NCBI GenBank assembly: GCA_033722375.1
Contig: JAWVZB010000024.1
Coordinates: 1-32,357 of the forward strand
Reading direction: 5' to 3'
Length of the DNA stretch: 32,357 nucleotides
Origin: JAWVZB01 sp033722375
GTDB taxonomy: Bacteria > Actinomycetota > Nitriliruptoria > Nitriliruptorales > Nitriliruptoraceae
Under the pieces are notes generated by a model that made no database searches, had not been told where the DNA came from, and saw only the letters and a list, made by a program, of their open reading frames with translations. Positions 21,864-30,201 of the stretch are shown here, piece after piece; within the stretch, counting starts at the first letter, position 1, and every line of letters starts with the position of its first letter. Made by a program: the position numbers and the translations under genes.

Positions 21864-22634
21864 ATGACCGTCCGGAGCGAGCAGCACGACGACGTCCTCG
21901 TGGTCACGATCGACCGTCCCGAGGTCCGCAACGCCGTCGACCGTCCCACCGCCGACGACCTCGAACGACGGTTCCGTGACTTCGACGGGGACCCTCGACT
22001 GTCCGTCGCCGTCCTGACGGGAGCGGGCGGCACCTTCTGCGCTGGCGCCGACCTCCAGGCGGTGGACTCCGGCGAACGCCGGAACCGCCTCGAGGAGAAC
22101 GACCGCGGGCCCATGGGCCCGTCACGGCTGATGCTGTCGAAACCGGTCATCGCCGCGGTGGAAGGCTACGCGGTGGCAGGCGGGCTGGAGCTCGCGTTGT
22201 GGTGTGACCTCCGGGTCGTCGCCGAGGACGCGGTCTTCGGCGTGTTCTGCCGTCGATGGGGGGTGCCGCTGATCGACGGAGGAACGGTGCGGCTGCCGCG
22301 ACTGATCGGCCTGTCGCGAGCTCTCGACATGATCCTGACGGGCCGGGGGGTGGAAGCCGAGGAAGCCGCGCGGATGGGGCTCGCGAACCGGGTCGTGCCA
22401 CCCGGGGACACGTTGTCGACGGCGATGGACCTCGCACGCCAGCTGGCAGCGTTCCCCCAGGCCTGCCTCCGTGCCGACCGGACCACGGCTATCACGAGCT
22501 TCGGAGCGCCACTCGACGAGGCTCTCCTCGCCGAGCACCGCAGGGGGGTGGCGAGCATGGCGGACGGCGAGATGCAGGCCGGGGTCGCCAGGTTCGTCCA
22601 GGGCGCCGGACGACACGGCAGCTTCGACGAGTGA
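21864..22634 (+). CDS. Enoyl-CoA hydratase/isomerase family protein (crotonase fold)
   Basis: The protein has 256 aa. Oxyanion-hole segments are CAGADLQA (59-66) and AVAGGLELALWCD (103-115). E109 matches the first catalytic Glu of enoyl-CoA hydratase (E144 in rat). In the second site, where hydratases read FGQPE, this protein reads FGVFC, so the second Glu (E164) is replaced by C129; the segment continues RRWGVPLIDGGTVRLPRLIG. Loss of one Glu is common in isomerases and other crotonases, so classical hydratase activity should not be assumed. ATG 21864 follows GAGGAGG. Divergent from the long-chain acyl-CoA ligase and convergent (15-nt gap) with the cyclic-nucleotide-binding gene. Confidence 0.9.
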   Translation: MTVRSEQHDDVLVVTIDRPEVRNAVDRPTADDLERRFRDFDGDPRLSVAVLTGAGGTFCAGADLQAVDSGERRNRLEENDRGPMGPSRLMLSKPVIAAVEGYAVAGGLELALWCDLRVVAEDAVFGVFCRRWGVPLIDGGTVRLPRLIGLSRALDMILTGRGVEAEEAARMGLANRVVPPGDTLSTAMDLARQLAAFPQACLRADRTTAITSFGAPLDEALLAEHRRGVASMADGEMQAGVARFVQGAGRHGSFDE

Positions 22635-22649
22635 CGTGCCCGCTGGGTG

Positions 22650-23084
22650 CTAGCCGACCAGCTTCTCGTCGGCCGCGCGGAGCCGCTCGACGAGTGCGGT
22701 CATGATCTTGCGAGCGAACGCCGGAGACTCGTAGAGCAACTCGGAGAAGTCCTTGCTGTGCATCACGAGGAGCACGGACGGTTCGGTGGTCACCACATCC
22801 GCCGTCCCCTCGCCGCGATCGATGAGCGACATCTCGCCAACCACATCACCGTCGCCGAGGATGGCCAGCTCCTTGCCGTTGCGCTCGACCCTCGCCGCTC
22901 CTTCCACGATCAACGAGAGCTGCTGCCCTTTCCGGCCCTGCCGGGCGAGCACCTCGCCTTCACCGACGCTGACCTCGTCCACGTGCGACGCGAGCGCCTC
23001 GAGATCGTCCTGGCTGAGGTTGCGGAACAGCGGGATCTCCTTGAGCGCCTCGGCCTTCTGTGACTTCCGCCCGAACCGCGCCAT
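22650..23084 (-). CDS. Single-domain cyclic-nucleotide-binding protein (CAP_ED)
   Basis: This 144-aa protein is almost entirely one cNMP-binding beta-roll (~17-130): IPLFRNLSQDDLEALA, GEVLARQGRKGQQLSLIVEG and the phosphate-cassette region VGEMSLIDRGEGTADVV. There is no helix-turn-helix, so it is not a CRP/FNR activator. The phosphate-binding Arg of cAMP receptors (GE...RSA) is not clearly present; the site reads GEGTA after a shorter loop, so ligand binding is uncertain. ATG 23084 has GAGGAGG upstream and is preferred to a longer frame. It is transcribed divergently from an adenylate cyclase gene 130 nt away, which suggests a signalling partnership. Small proteins of this kind may control others by protein contact. 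Confidence 0.85.
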   Translation of the reverse strand: MARFGRKSQKAEALKEIPLFRNLSQDDLEALASHVDEVSVGEGEVLARQGRKGQQLSLIVEGAARVERNGKELAILGDGDVVGEMSLIDRGEGTADVVTTEPSVLLVMHSKDFSELLYESPAFARKIMTALVERLRAADEKLVG

Positions 23085-23099
23085 GATCGCCTCCTCATG

Positions 23100-23145
23100 G
23101 GTTCCTGGCGCAGCATAAGGCAGCGGGGCCCGACGGGGAGGAACC
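23100..23145. repeat. Inverted repeat flanking the CAP_ED promoter
   Basis: GGTTCCT (23100-23106) and AGGAACC (23139-23145) are perfect inverted copies 32 nt apart. The candidate -10 box of the CAP_ED gene lies between them. They could be operator half-sites or a long-loop hairpin; seven base pairs is weak evidence. Confidence 0.25.
23112..23117 (-). promoter_or_regulatory. Candidate -10 box for the CAP_ED gene
   Basis: The minus strand reads TATGCT 27 nt before ATG 23084, inside the GGTTCCT/AGGAACC inverted repeat. Confidence 0.3.
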
Positions 23146-23169
23146 TTCACCGGACCTGGCCCGAAGGAC

Positions 23170-23175
23170 TAGCGT
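23170..23175 (+). promoter_or_regulatory. Candidate -10 box for the cyclase/AAA regulator
   Basis: TAGCGT lies 39 nt before GTG 23215, with TTCACC (23146-23151) 18 nt upstream as a fair -35 match. The flanks ACTAGCGTCG match the box before the crotonase gene. Confidence 0.4.
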
Positions 23176-23214
23176 CGGCGAAGGACAGCGCAGAAGGGCG
23201 CAGGAAGGTCTCAC

Positions 23215-25815
23215 GTGGGCTCCGCCACACAGCTGCCGGCAGGAGAGGTCACCTTCCTGTTCAGCGACATCGTCGGCAGCACGCGGAGGTGGGAGCACGA
23301 CGCCGACGCGATGGCTTCGGCGCTCGACGTCCACCACGAGGTCAGCCGACGCGCCATCGACGCACATGGGGGCTGGGTCGTCAAGGACACCGGCGACGGC
23401 TTCATGGCGGTGTTCGACCTCGCAGGCGACGCCGTGCGAGCAGCGGTCGAACTCCAACGCGGGCTCCGGGGCGCCACCTGGCAGGCAACTCCTCTGGAGG
23501 TGCGCGTCGGGCTCCATACGGGCCGAGCAGAACCGGCTGACGGGGACTACCACAGCCCGGTCGTCAACCGTTGTGCGCGGGTCATGGGGGTGGCGCATGG
23601 CGGTCAGATCCTGGCGACCTCCGCGGTCGTCGAGCGCTGCGCCGACGTGGCCGGGCTCCACTTCGAGGCGCTCGGGGAACACCGACTCAAGGATCTCGAT
23701 CGCGCCGTGAGCCTCCATCAGGTGACGCATCCGGGGCTTCCGGGCCAGTTCCCGCCCCTGCGGTCTCTGGCCGAGACCCCCAACAACCTCCCCCACGTCG
23801 CCACCCCCCTGATGGGTCGAGACGCTCTGGTCGACGAGGTCGGGGCGCTGCTTGCCAACGAACGGCTCCTCACACTCACCGGTGCCGGCGGGATCGGCAA
23901 GACCCGGCTCGCCTACCAGGTCGCTGCGGAACAGCTCGAGGAGTTCGCGGACGGCGCCTGGGTCGTCGAGCTCGGCTCCACCTCCGAGGACGAGCTCGTC
24001 GCCCAGGTGACCGCCAACGCACTGCGGGTGCCCGACGCGCCGGGGCACCCCGCCCGGGAGCGTCTGGTGGCCCACGTGCGGGACCAACAGCTGCTGATGG
24101 TCATCGACAACTGCGAGCATCTTCTCGATCCGGTGGCGAGCCTCGTCGACGAGCTCCTGCAACGCGCTCCAGGGATCCGGGTGATCGCCACGAGTCGCGA
24201 GCCGTTGGGCATCCCTGCCGAGCGGGTGGTTGCGGTGCCGCCCCTCACCACCGACGGGCGAGCCGCAGCGGTCCGGCTCTTCGTCGACCGTGCGATCGCC
24301 TCGGGTGCACGCGAACCGACCGACGAGGAACTCCGCATCGTGCGGGACATCTGCCACCGCCTCGACGGCCTGCCGCTCGCCATCGAGCTCGCGGCCGGTC
24401 GCGCCCGCACGCTCTCGGTCCGAGACATCGCCGACCGCCTCGATCGTCGATTCACCCTCCTGACGGGTGGGAGCAGGACGGCGCTTCCGCGGCAGCGCAC
24501 CCTCGAGGCGACCGTCGGCTGGAGCTACGACCTGCTCGACCGTCATGCGCAGCTCCTGCTCCAACGGCTCAGCGTGTTCACCGCGTCGTTCACGCTGTCC
24601 GACGTCGAGACGGTCTGCACCGACCCTCCCCTGTCCGAAGCGGACGCGCTGGACCTCGTGACGGAACTGGTGGACCGCTCGCTGCTGAGCGTCGACGTCG
24701 GCGAGGAGTCGCGCTACCGGCTGCTCGAGACGATCCGGGTGTACGCGCGGGAGCGTCTCCACGAGTCCGACGACGAGACGATCGAAGCGATCCGAACGCG
24801 TCACCTCGAGTGGGCCGTGGAGCACTCGCGGCGCGCCGCGGTCGGGCTCGAGACCAGCAAGCAGCTCCGATGGCTGTCGCTGCTGGAGGACCGCCTCGAC
24901 GACCACCGTTCGGCGATGCGCTGGGCGCTCGCGAGCGGACGCCTCGAGCTCGGGGCGACGGTTGCCTCACAGCTCTACCGCTTCTGGTTCATCCGCGGGA
25001 TCCGTGAGGGACGCGAGTGGCTCACCCCGTTCGCGGAGGCCGCCGATGACCTGCCCGAGGACCTTGCCGCCCACGTGCTCTTCACGTACGGATCGCTCCT
25101 GCAGACGATGGGCGAGTACGACCGTGCAACGAGCGTCCTGGACCGGTCCGTGGCGCTGTACGAGACCCTGGATCACACCCGGGGGCACGCCTACGCGCTG
25201 CACTACCTCGTGCGGTCGTCGTGGGGCGCTCGACCACGGGAGGAGGTCCGTGCGATCGCGGATCGAGCCCTTGCGATGTTCCGAGGGATCGAGGACCCAG
25301 TCGGCATCGGCCTGTCACTGCTGTTCATCGCGGTCGACGAGTTCGAGCGAGGCCGACTCGACGAGGGCCTCTCGATCATGGCGGACTGCGACGAGGTGAT
25401 GCGCAAGATCGGCGCCCCCCAGCTCGTCGCCCACGCCCCCGAGATCACCGCGTGGGGCCTCACCGCAAAGGGCGAGGACGCGGCAGCCGCTGAGCACTTC
25501 GCCGAGGCCATCGAGCTCCACCTGCAGGTGAGGGACGCGCTGTGCATGGCCCACTGTCTCGAGAACGTCGCACTGCTGCTGACGCGCCACGATGCAGTGC
25601 TCGCAGCGCAGCTCCTCGGGGCCATGGAGGAGCTGCGCGATGAGATCGGCGTTCCCGTTCCTCCCTACGAACACCTGTCCTTCGAGCCGGCGCAGGAAGC
25701 CGTGGAGGCCAGGTTCGACGAGTCGCGACTCCGGGTGCTGTGGGAGCAAGGTCGCGCACTCGAGCCCGAGGAAGCACTGGGGCGTGCGCTGAGCGCTGTT
25801 CGTGTCCTGAGCTGA
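23215..25815 (+). CDS. Class III adenylate/guanylate cyclase fused to AAA/NB-ARC-like ATPase and TPR-like region
   Basis: The protein has 866 aa. The N-terminal cyclase domain (~10-170) has metal Asp D18 (FLFSDIVGSTR) and D61 (KDTGDG), substrate-selecting K57 and D111, and transition-state residues N118 and R122 (VNRCARV); all are as expected for an active adenylate cyclase. An AfsR/MalT-like ATPase follows with Walker A GAGGIGKT (223-230), Walker B LLMVIDNCEHLL and ATSREPLGIP. The rest (~500-850) is helical and TPR-like. No LuxR helix-turn-helix is seen at the C-terminus, so output is probably the cyclic nucleotide or protein contacts. GTG 23215 follows GGAAGG. Divergent from the single-domain cyclic-nucleotide-binding gene. 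Confidence 0.92.
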   Translation: MGSATQLPAGEVTFLFSDIVGSTRRWEHDADAMASALDVHHEVSRRAIDAHGGWVVKDTGDGFMAVFDLAGDAVRAAVELQRGLRGATWQATPLEVRVGLHTGRAEPADGDYHSPVVNRCARVMGVAHGGQILATSAVVERCADVAGLHFEALGEHRLKDLDRAVSLHQVTHPGLPGQFPPLRSLAETPNNLPHVATPLMGRDALVDEVGALLANERLLTLTGAGGIGKTRLAYQVAAEQLEEFADGAWVVELGSTSEDELVAQVTANALRVPDAPGHPARERLVAHVRDQQLLMVIDNCEHLLDPVASLVDELLQRAPGIRVIATSREPLGIPAERVVAVPPLTTDGRAAAVRLFVDRAIASGAREPTDEELRIVRDICHRLDGLPLAIELAAGRARTLSVRDIADRLDRRFTLLTGGSRTALPRQRTLEATVGWSYDLLDRHAQLLLQRLSVFTASFTLSDVETVCTDPPLSEADALDLVTELVDRSLLSVDVGEESRYRLLETIRVYARERLHESDDETIEAIRTRHLEWAVEHSRRAAVGLETSKQLRWLSLLEDRLDDHRSAMRWALASGRLELGATVASQLYRFWFIRGIREGREWLTPFAEAADDLPEDLAAHVLFTYGSLLQTMGEYDRATSVLDRSVALYETLDHTRGHAYALHYLVRSSWGARPREEVRAIADRALAMFRGIEDPVGIGLSLLFIAVDEFERGRLDEGLSIMADCDEVMRKIGAPQLVAHAPEITAWGLTAKGEDAAAAEHFAEAIELHLQVRDALCMAHCLENVALLLTRHDAVLAAQLLGAMEELRDEIGVPVPPYEHLSFEPAQEAVEARFDESRLRVLWEQGRALEPEEALGRALSAVRVLS

Positions 25816-25837
25816 CGCCGCCAGCGCCCGCCCGCCG

Positions 25838-25843
25838 TAGCCT
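25838..25843 (+). promoter_or_regulatory. Candidate -10 box for pepN
   Basis: TAGCCT lies 27 nt before the pepN ATG within the 55-nt gap after the cyclase stop. A -35 box is not evident. Confidence 0.3.
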
Positions 25844-25870
25844 CCCCGGGACGCGACCACCGGGGGGCCC

Positions 25871-28402
25871 ATGTCTCGCGAGAACCTGACCCGCACACAG
25901 GCCGAACAGCGTGCGGAGATCGTCCGCGGGCTCCACTACGACGTCCACCTCGATCTGACCGGCGACGACCAGACGTTCGAGAGCGAGACCACGATCGGGT
26001 TCGAGGTCGCGCAGCCCGGCTCGACTTTCGTCGATCTCACGGCCACCGCCGTTCACGCGGCGACCCTCGACGGCACACCCCTCGGTCGCGAGGCCGTCGG
26101 CGGAACCAGGCTCGAGCTGCCCCACCTCGAACCCGGTGACCACGAGCTGCGGGTGACCGCCTCGATGGCCTACCAGCACGTCGGCAAGGGTCTGTCGCAC
26201 TTCCGCGACCCGGAGGACGACCGCGTCTACCTCCACAGCCAGTTCCAGCCCTTCGAGGCCCACCTGGTCTACGCCTGCTTCGACCAGCCTGACCTCAAGG
26301 CACGCTTCGACATCTCCGTCGAGGCGCCCGCGGACTGGGTCGTCGTGTCCAACATGCCGCCGTCGCAACGGCCCGACGACGGCGGGGCGGGGCGGTGGGT
26401 CTTCGAGACCACTCCCCTGCTCCCCACCTACCTCACCGCCGTCGTGGCGGGCGGCTACGTCGGCACGCACGATGACCACGACGGTCTGCCACTGTCGGTC
26501 TACGTCCGTCGTTCGCTCGCAGAGCACCTCGACATCGACGAGATCCTCGCCGTCACCAAGCAGGGTCTGGACTGGTTCCAAGACGCGTTCGAGACTCCCT
26601 ACCCGTTCGTGAAGTACGACCAGCTCTTCGTCCCCGAGTTCCAAGCAGGGGCGATGGAGAACCCCGGCTGCATCACCTTCAGCGAGGCCTACGTCTTCCG
26701 ATCCAAGGTCACCGACGCAGCACGCGAACGGCGCGCCGAGACGATCCTCCACGAGATGGCCCACATGTGGTTCGGCGACCTCGTCACGATGCGATGGTGG
26801 GACGACCTCTGGCTCAACGAATCCTTCGCCGACTACATGGCATTCCTCGCCCAGAGCGAGGCGACCCGCTGGACGGACGCGTTCGTCACGTTCCTCGACA
26901 AGGAGAAAGCCTGGGGCAAGTTCCAGGACCAGCTCCCGACCACCCATCCGGTGGCACTGGACATGGTCGACATCGAGTCGGTGCACCAGAACTTCGACGG
27001 CATCACCTACGCCAAGGGCGCCGCCGTTCTCAAGCAGCTCGTGGCCTGGGTCGGCCGTGATCCGTTCCTGGAAGGCTGCCGCCGCTACTTCGACACCTAC
27101 GCGTTCGGCAACGCCGACCTCGCCGAGTTCCTGGGCGTGCTCGAGTCCACGTCGGGGCGCGAGCTCAGCGGCTGGGCGGACGAGTGGCTCCGGACGACGG
27201 GTATCAACACGCTCCGACTCGACGTGGAGGTAGAGGACGGCACCTACCGAGGGGCACACGTGCGCCAGACCGCTGACCCGGGCCACCCCACACTGCGCCG
27301 ACACCGTGTCGCGATCGGCCTCTACGAGCGCAAGGGTGGGACCCTGGTGCGGACGGGGCGGATCGAGCTCGACGTCACCGGCGAGAGCACGGAGGTCCTT
27401 GAGCTCACGGGTCGGCCGGTGGTCGACGCCCTGGTCCTGAACGACGACGATCTCACCTATGCCAAGATCGAGCTCGGCGAGGAGACCCTCGACCTGCTGG
27501 CGACGCACCTGTCGGATCTGCAGGAGCCGCTGCCACGCGCGCTCGTCTGGGCGAGCGCCTGGGACATGGTCCGGGACGCGACCATGCCCGTCCGACGCTA
27601 CGTCGACATGGTGAGCGCCAACGTCGTCGCCGAGACCGAGATCGGGGTGGTCCAGCGCCTGCTCGCTCGCGCTGTCGGAGGCACGGAGCGCTACGGGGAC
27701 CCCGACCATCGTGACACGGCGATCGCCGCCCTCGCGACCCGCGCCCGGCGACAGCTCGAACACCAGGAGCCGGGCAGCGACCTGCAGCTCGCCTGGGCGC
27801 GTCACTGGCTGTCGGTGGCGCGGCACGGCGACGAGCTCGAGGATGCCGTGCGGTTCGCTGGCGGCGGACTCTCCTTCGAGGGGCTCGAGCTCGACACCGA
27901 CCTCCGGTGGTGGGCGGTGACCGCGGTCGCTGCCCACGGGGCGGCGGCAGACGGGCTCATCGCGGAGGCCCACGAGGCCGACCCGAACGACGACCTGGCG
28001 GACCGGAACCGTTCGTCGGCGCTCACCGCCCGCCCGTCAGCCGACGCCAAGGCGGCCGCGTGGGAGCGCCTCATGAACGAGGACCTCTCGCTGACGGTGT
28101 CGCGGCACCTGTGGGGCCCCTTCCACCAGTTCCCTCACCCGGAGCTCTCCGCGCACTACGTGGACCCCTACTTCGAGGTCCTGCCCGGGCTCTTCGAGGA
28201 CCGCGAACTGGACTGGGCGATCGAGTTCGCCGAGGGGATGTTCCCCCACCCCGTGGCCAGTGACTCTCTCCTCGAGCAGACGGACCGGTTCCTCGACCGG
28301 GACGACCTGCCGGGACCGTTGCGTCGAGCGGTACTCGATCAGCGTGACACCCTCAGGCGCACGCTGGCCGCCCGCGCCTGTGATCGGGGCGCCGCGGGGT
28401 GA
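25871..28402 (+). CDS. pepN: Aminopeptidase N (M1 metallopeptidase)
   Basis: This 843-aa cytosolic zinc aminopeptidase releases N-terminal residues from peptides. The substrate-anchoring motif is GAMEN (260-264) and the zinc site HEMAH (294-298) with E317 in NESFADY, the HExxH-18-E pattern of family M1. The N-terminal beta-saddle domain (~1-190) and the C-terminal helical ERAP1-C-like domain (~530-843) are present, so the protein looks full length for the actinobacterial PepN branch (~850 aa). ATG 25871 is the first start after the cyclase gene and gives the expected N-terminus (NLTRTQAEQRAEIV); the ribosome site is only GGGGGG. The convergent mobA stop lies 3 nt beyond its own stop. Confidence 0.95.
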   Translation: MSRENLTRTQAEQRAEIVRGLHYDVHLDLTGDDQTFESETTIGFEVAQPGSTFVDLTATAVHAATLDGTPLGREAVGGTRLELPHLEPGDHELRVTASMAYQHVGKGLSHFRDPEDDRVYLHSQFQPFEAHLVYACFDQPDLKARFDISVEAPADWVVVSNMPPSQRPDDGGAGRWVFETTPLLPTYLTAVVAGGYVGTHDDHDGLPLSVYVRRSLAEHLDIDEILAVTKQGLDWFQDAFETPYPFVKYDQLFVPEFQAGAMENPGCITFSEAYVFRSKVTDAARERRAETILHEMAHMWFGDLVTMRWWDDLWLNESFADYMAFLAQSEATRWTDAFVTFLDKEKAWGKFQDQLPTTHPVALDMVDIESVHQNFDGITYAKGAAVLKQLVAWVGRDPFLEGCRRYFDTYAFGNADLAEFLGVLESTSGRELSGWADEWLRTTGINTLRLDVEVEDGTYRGAHVRQTADPGHPTLRRHRVAIGLYERKGGTLVRTGRIELDVTGESTEVLELTGRPVVDALVLNDDDLTYAKIELGEETLDLLATHLSDLQEPLPRALVWASAWDMVRDATMPVRRYVDMVSANVVAETEIGVVQRLLARAVGGTERYGDPDHRDTAIAALATRARRQLEHQEPGSDLQLAWARHWLSVARHGDELEDAVRFAGGGLSFEGLELDTDLRWWAVTAVAAHGAAADGLIAEAHEADPNDDLADRNRSSALTARPSADAKAAAWERLMNEDLSLTVSRHLWGPFHQFPHPELSAHYVDPYFEVLPGLFEDRELDWAIEFAEGMFPHPVASDSLLEQTDRFLDRDDLPGPLRRAVLDQRDTLRRTLAARACDRGAAG

Positions 28403-28405
28403 GGG

Positions 28406-28990
28406 TCAGTCCGCCGACCGTCGACGCAGGTCCTCGGGGCGGTTGACGTTGCGGACGAAACTCGCCGAAGGATCCAGCTCGCCCCACACCTCTGGACCGG
28501 CAAGCTGCCCTCCAGCGTCGATGAACAACGTGGTCACCGACCGTTTGCCCGCATCGAGCGCCTCGGTCACGACCGCCTTCGCGGAACGGACCCAACACGC
28601 GTGGAGCGGCTGGCAGCGGCCCCTCACCACGGGTGCGATCCCCACCGGGTTCCCGTCCCACGCTTCGGACAGGTGACGCAGCACCTCTGGCGAGCTGTCG
28701 GGCAGATCCACACCGACCACGGCCACCAGCTCGGACCCCGCCACCTCCAGACCCGCTTCGATCCCAGCCAGGGGCCCACCGTCGGAGACGCGATCGCGTA
28801 CCTGGGGCTCCTCGAGGCCGCTGATGCTCCGGGTGGCTCCGCTCGCCACGACCACCTGCCCGCCGAGGACGCTCATCCGGTCGACCGCTCGGTCGATCAT
28901 GCGCTCCCCATCGATCTCCAGCAGGGCCTTGTCGCGGCCCATACGCCGCGACCGTCCGCCCGCCAACACGACGACGTCGAGCTTCGTCAC
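28406..28990 (-). CDS. mobA: Molybdenum cofactor guanylyltransferase MobA
   Basis: The 194-aa protein has the nucleotidyltransferase signature VVLAGGRSRRMGRDKALLEI (7-26) with K21, the metal Asp segment VVGVDLPDSS, and the family's R-N-V-N-R-P-E-D ending. MobA links GMP to Mo-molybdopterin to form the bis-MGD cofactor used by DMSO-reductase-family enzymes, which fits the oxidoreductase encoded upstream. GTG 28990 overlaps the moeA stop as GTGA, so translation is coupled. It is the last gene of the minus-strand molybdenum operon and ends 3 nt from pepN. Confidence 0.9.
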   Translation of the reverse strand: MTKLDVVVLAGGRSRRMGRDKALLEIDGERMIDRAVDRMSVLGGQVVVASGATRSISGLEEPQVRDRVSDGGPLAGIEAGLEVAGSELVAVVGVDLPDSSPEVLRHLSEAWDGNPVGIAPVVRGRCQPLHACWVRSAKAVVTEALDAGKRSVTTLFIDAGGQLAGPEVWGELDPSASFVRNVNRPEDLRRRSAD

Positions 28991-30201
28991 GCCCCGGCCA
29001 TCGGCCGCAGCATCACCTCATCGCCAGCATCCAACCGCGCGGTACCGGGCGGTACGACGATCCAGACGTTCGCGGTCCCTGCGCTGGCGACCCGCCCCGA
29101 TCCGCCCCGTCCTACGGGCGTCACGCTGGCGTGATCGGCCCCCTCGGCCACGTGGCCGCGCACGAGCCGCAGTCGTTCCCCATCCCCCTCCACCGCGGCG
29201 GTGAGGCGTACGGGTCGGATCGCGGGCCGGAACGGCCGCCCCGCGAGCTGACCGACAGCTGCTCGGACGAACAGTTCGTACGCGACGAGGGCCGCGATCG
29301 GGTTGCCCGGCAGACACAGGACCGGCACCTCGTCGACGATCCCGAGCGCGAACGGTTTCCCCGGCTTCACGGCCACACGCCATCGTTCGACGCTGCCGAG
29401 GTCCTCGATGGTCGCCGCCACCCGGTCGCGGGGTCCCACCGAGACGCCGCCGATCGTGACGATGAGATCACTGACGCTGGCGGCGGTGCCGATCGTGGCA
29501 GCGAGGCGGTCGTGGTCGTCGCCCACGGGCCCGACGAGATCCACGTCGACGGGACCCTCGTCGGTCAGCGCGGCCATCATGCTGTCTCCGAGCGCATCCG
29601 GTACCTGGCCGGGCTCGAGATCGCCCCGTCGGGACACCTCGTCACCGGTCAGCACGACCGTCAGGTGCGCTGGCCGGTGGACCGGGAGCGAGCGGTGGCC
29701 ACAGGCAGCTGCCGCCGCGAGTTGGACCTGGCCGAGCGTGACGCCCCGCTCGAGCACCACGTCCCCGTGGGCAACGTCCTCACCGCGACGCCGGACATCG
29801 CGTCCAGATTCGACCGGCACACGGACCAGGATCTCCTCCCCCTCCTTCTCCACCTCCTCGACACGCACGACCGCGTCGGCCCCGGCGGGGACCAGTGCGC
29901 CGGTGGCGATCTCCACCGCGTCGCCCGGCGTGCACGGCACGACGGACGGGAACCCGGCATGGGAACGTCCGACGACGCGCAACGAGACGGGGTCGGCAGG
30001 ACGTGCTTCGGTCGTGTCCTCCGCACGCACTGCGTACCCGTCCATCGCGGAGTTGTCGTGGGGAGGCAGCGAGACGAGGGCGGCGACGTCGCGGGCGAGC
30101 ACCGCCCGCCAGCATCGCGCGATCGGGATCTCCGACACGGGGGTGGGATGCACGGAGCGCTCGACCGCCGCGACCACATCCTCGACCGGCGTCAGTGTCA
30201 T
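28987..30201 (-). CDS. moeA: Molybdopterin molybdenumtransferase MoeA
   Basis: The 404-aa protein inserts molybdate into adenylylated molybdopterin. Typical segments are PHDNSAMDGYAV (~47-58), GDAVEIATGALVPAGADAVVRVE, TGDEV, the MoaB/MogA-like domain motif GGVSVGPRDRV, and KPGKPFALG with LPGNPIAALVAYELFVRA; a small C-terminal domain IV (~325-404) completes the fold. ATG 30201 shares its A with the upstream stop (TGATG); a GTG directly before it (30204) would add one residue. It sits between the oxidoreductase and mobA with overlaps on both sides, so all three are one transcription and translation unit for molybdoenzyme maturation. Confidence 0.94.
   Translation of the reverse strand: MTLTPVEDVVAAVERSVHPTPVSEIPIARCWRAVLARDVAALVSLPPHDNSAMDGYAVRAEDTTEARPADPVSLRVVGRSHAGFPSVVPCTPGDAVEIATGALVPAGADAVVRVEEVEKEGEEILVRVPVESGRDVRRRGEDVAHGDVVLERGVTLGQVQLAAAAACGHRSLPVHRPAHLTVVLTGDEVSRRGDLEPGQVPDALGDSMMAALTDEGPVDVDLVGPVGDDHDRLAATIGTAASVSDLIVTIGGVSVGPRDRVAATIEDLGSVERWRVAVKPGKPFALGIVDEVPVLCLPGNPIAALVAYELFVRAAVGQLAGRPFRPAIRPVRLTAAVEGDGERLRLVRGHVAEGADHASVTPVGRGGSGRVASAGTANVWIVVPPGTARLDAGDEVMLRPMAGA

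Noticed and set aside
22106..22121. 16-bp perfect palindrome CGGGCCCATGGGCCCG inside the crotonase gene
   Set aside because: It encodes ordinary residues (RGPMGP) in a GC-rich gene and is not near a promoter, so chance plus codon choice explains it.
23095..24906. 603-codon antisense frame opposite the cyclase/AAA gene
   Set aside because: The sense gene has unambiguous cyclase and Walker motifs; the antisense product is low-complexity.
25460..27973. Very long antisense frame opposite pepN and the cyclase end (837 codons)
   Set aside because: It spans two real genes and the gap between them on the other strand and has no family motif, as expected from codon bias.
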